This document shows positions 61,297 through 64,000 of a stretch of DNA of 64,000 nucleotides, piece by piece; the stretch's first letter is position 1, and the number at the start of each line of letters is the position of its first letter. A program made the translations under genes and the position numbers. The notes under the pieces were generated by a model. That model was not told where the DNA came from. It ran no database searches and saw nothing but the letters and a program-made list of their open reading frames with translations. This DNA comes from Rotaria macrura (taxonomy: Eukaryota; Rotifera; Eurotatoria; Philodinida; Philodinidae): positions 1-64,000 of the forward strand of contig OENT01000815.1 of assembly GCA_900239685.1 (NCBI GenBank), written 5' to 3'.

Positions 61297-64000
61297 ATGA
61301 CTGCTATACTTCATCAACCGAATCTTACTGAAGGTCTCACTTTACTCGGATGGCGATTAAAAAGAGACGCTGAAATTCGAGGTTCGTACTTCATAATTTG
61401 AATAAAAGCAAACGAATCCGTGTTGTTGTTTTTTTCTATTTCAGAACGTAAAAATGAATCGAATTTTGAATGTGAAGTTGAACCAACATCAACATCGTAT
61501 GCTGCATTTGAATATATGTCAACAACAGATGATGGCTATGACCCATACGCTGGTCTTAACATTGATCTTTGTCTCGAAGTTGATGCTATTGATTTAAATA
61601 ACACGAATCAACAAGTCAACGATGATTATGATCCTTATGAAGTATTTATGAGAATGAATACACGTCGAACCGTAACTGGACGTGAACGTGCTCCCCTTGC
61701 ACTATTACCATCACATACAACAACGACGACTTCACCTCTAGTCAATAATTATCGTCATTATAATTTTGCTGATGATGATACACCCGTCAAATATCCATTA
61801 GCTATTGGACACATTGATCGACGTTTGAAACAACAAAATGTAAATAATAAAACTAATATCGAAATTCTATGAAATGGATTAATCTAATTTTACTTGTGTT
61901 TAGATTCGTGGTGGTTATAACACATCACGCACATCATTTGACGATGAACGTCGATCTCGTGGTGGAATATCAACACGGCCAGTTATACCATCAGCGGCAA
62001 CACCGTCAACAGCACCGTATCGTCAACCGTCAACAATAATACCTCGTCGTGGGGGTATATCATCCTATAGTAGTACTCGTGGTAATAATCCTCAAATACG
62101 TCGTAATATCCCTCCACCACCACGTCTTTATCCTCGTTCAGAATATCCGCCAAGTGCAACATCAAAACGTGTTACATTTCGTAATACAAATGATTTTAAT
62201 TCAGGTGATGATTTTGATGAAGAAGAAGAAGATGATGATAGTTTAGAAGGTGATCTTCATCAGCCGATTGCACGCCGTAATAAACCACCTAAACGCACAG
62301 CTGCTCGATTAGCCGTTCAACGTTTTCGATCAAATAATCTTCGGTCGTCGATTGCTGATGATGATCTTGATGATGACATAGCACCGACGGTTACTGAAAT
62401 GGACATGTTAGAAGATCAAGAACTTGATGAAGATGAAACTAATATTCAATCAACAAGTACGAAAATCATGTCATCGCCCGTTAAATTACCACCACCACCG
62501 CTTCCACCTAGTAAACCAACTGGTGGAACAATTAAATCATCATATATTGGTAATATGCTACCAAGTTTCTATGAACAATTACCAGAATCGAAAAAAATGC
62601 TTTTACAAGATGCAACCATTGATTCATCATCAAACAGCCCAACAACCCAACAAACGACAGATGCGTCATTAAAAAGTCAAATTGAAGTTACATCACCCGG
62701 AAAAGTAAAGGAATTGCTTGAATGGCATTGTTTACGTTTTCATCGAAGACGGTCGTACCTTTTAATAGAGAGCGTCCAAGTTCATAGAGAGTCAATCTAT
62801 CCCATGAAATTCTCGCCGTTTTAGATCGTCTCTTGAAGAAGACAACAAACTGTGTTCAATACAAAGCACACATTAATTTGTTTTCAATACTTGCGAGTGG
62901 TGTACAAAGAATGGAGTAGAAGAAAACCCGCAGATACTTGATCGATAGAACTACACCTCTAGATTTCATTCGTACTATTGTCTACGTAATCAATAATCGA
63001 AATCATTCATATCTAATTATAAATTAAATCGCATGAAAAAGTATTCAACGCATTTGATCACATATAATTATTTGAAGTTAAGAAATTATACAATAGATAC
63101 GTACTCCGTTCACGTCTCAATGATAGTCTATTTTAAAAGTATTGTGCCAGAAGTTTCTTTTTAGAAAAAAACTGTTTTAAAAATGTTGTGAAATAATATT
63201 GTATAGTTGACAGAGTCATTCTTTCTGAAATACTGTTACTTTGCTTAATTTTGCGAATGATTCCAGCGATCAATGAATGTATTTATTTTGATTCTATCAA
63301 GACATTAATCAAGAATGAAAAGAAGATCGATCCTTTGGAATATGGACATACATTTGTTTACATGTTTGTTCGCATAAGATATTCTTTTGTCTCATTGTGA
63401 GCTTTCTTGATGTTATTCTCATGTAATAAGTGTTAAGAGATGAACGAGGGTGTAATATCGAAGAACTCTTCTGTATTAACTAGTATAAGAAAAGAAAAAT
63501 TCACTGATAGTTAGACGAAATAGGTACTACTTATTTCGTCATGTATGGCGTTATCTATATCTCGTCATGGTTTGTTTTTGTTCAAAATTGAATCGTATTG
63601 TTTTTGTACAGAAACAAGTTGGCTTAACAACTGAACATATCGAAGGTCCTGGTGGTGAAGAAATAATTGATGAAGAAAATCGTTTACAATTTCGTAATAC
63701 AACTATAGCTCAACCGTATAAACGATCGGCGGGTTATCAAAACACGAAACGATATTATGATGATGAAGATGATGAACAACAAATGCGAAAACGTATTCGT
63801 GCTAATGAAGATGATTATATTTCAGCTGGTATGAATCGTCATTCACAATTTGGAAAACAACATCGGTACAGAAAATATGAAGAGGATGAAGAATATGATA
63901 TTAATCAAGATACACAACAGCAGGAAGAAGAATTTCAACAAACGATAAGAGTACCTGCAAGACGAGGGTACGTTTTTTTTCCTTCATATATTGAATCTGT
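61297..64000 (+). CDS. Unknown acidic, arginine-rich protein (3' end outside window)
   Basis: Exons 61297-61381, 61445-61839, 61904-62704 and 63612-63967, with a GT donor at 63968, so the gene continues beyond the window; 545 codons are visible. I do not recognise it. It begins MTAILHQPNLTEGLTLLGW. Exon 2 has two related motifs, GYDPYAGL and DYDPYEVF. Exon 3 is low complexity: Arg/Gly/Ser/Pro-rich, then acidic (GDDFDEEEEDDD), a basic segment (ARRNKPPKRTAARLAVQRF), more acid, and a proline run (LPPPPLPPSK). Exon 4 has HIEGPGGEEIIDEENRL and many Arg/Glu/Gln. Overall disordered and likely nuclear (inference). It is third in the NUDCD3-BMS1 cluster. Intron 3 is 907 bp. Confidence 0.75.

Overview
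This is eukaryotic, AT-rich animal nuclear DNA. Genes are split by many short GT-AG introns (mostly 50-90 bp) with U-rich 3' ends. An orthodenticle-type homeobox gene and a protein kinase D gene mark it as metazoan. The best guess is a rotifer, perhaps a bdelloid: compact gene bodies, AG acceptors lying directly on start codons as expected of spliced-leader trans-splicing, and a DUF3431 protein of a type best known from fungi. The species assignment is inference. All exon models below were built by eye; every complete model sums to a whole number of codons.

Layout: 1-4.5 kb, non-coding flank with a purine-rich tract and a CA microsatellite. 4.7-5.9 kb, Otx (+). 5.9-10 kb, non-coding. 10.04-11.46 kb, RNF41/NRDP1 ubiquitin ligase (+, 9 exons). 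11.5-22.7 kb, no convincing gene; an ~820 bp element with long inverted terminal repeats and a ~190 bp MITE-like element. 22.7-29.2 kb, protein kinase D (+, 18 exon positions, one filled by either of two tandem exons). 29.6-30.1 kb, a small unknown gene (+). 30.1-42.5 kb, a gene desert with a second MITE-like element and a perfect hairpin. 42.6-43.7 kb, DUF3431 membrane protein (+). 43.9-49.0 kb, a convergent minus-strand gene for a 1023-residue protein resembling an uncharacterised invertebrate family, possibly derived from a DDE transposase; its largest intron carries a 947 bp inverted-repeat element. 49-53 kb, non-coding. 53.0-64.0 kb, three tightly packed plus-strand genes: NUDCD3-like co-chaperone, the ribosome-biogenesis GTPase BMS1 (22 exons), and an unknown acidic/arginine-rich protein that runs off the window.

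Most notable: (1) a phase-enforced mutually exclusive exon pair in the kinase domain of protein kinase D; (2) an operon-like NUDCD3-BMS1-unknown cluster with 45 bp and 94 bp gaps and AG|ATG acceptors; (3) two GC-AG introns with the same GCAAGT donor; (4) the transposase-like gene hosting an inverted-repeat element; (5) the DUF3431 gene as a horizontal-transfer candidate.
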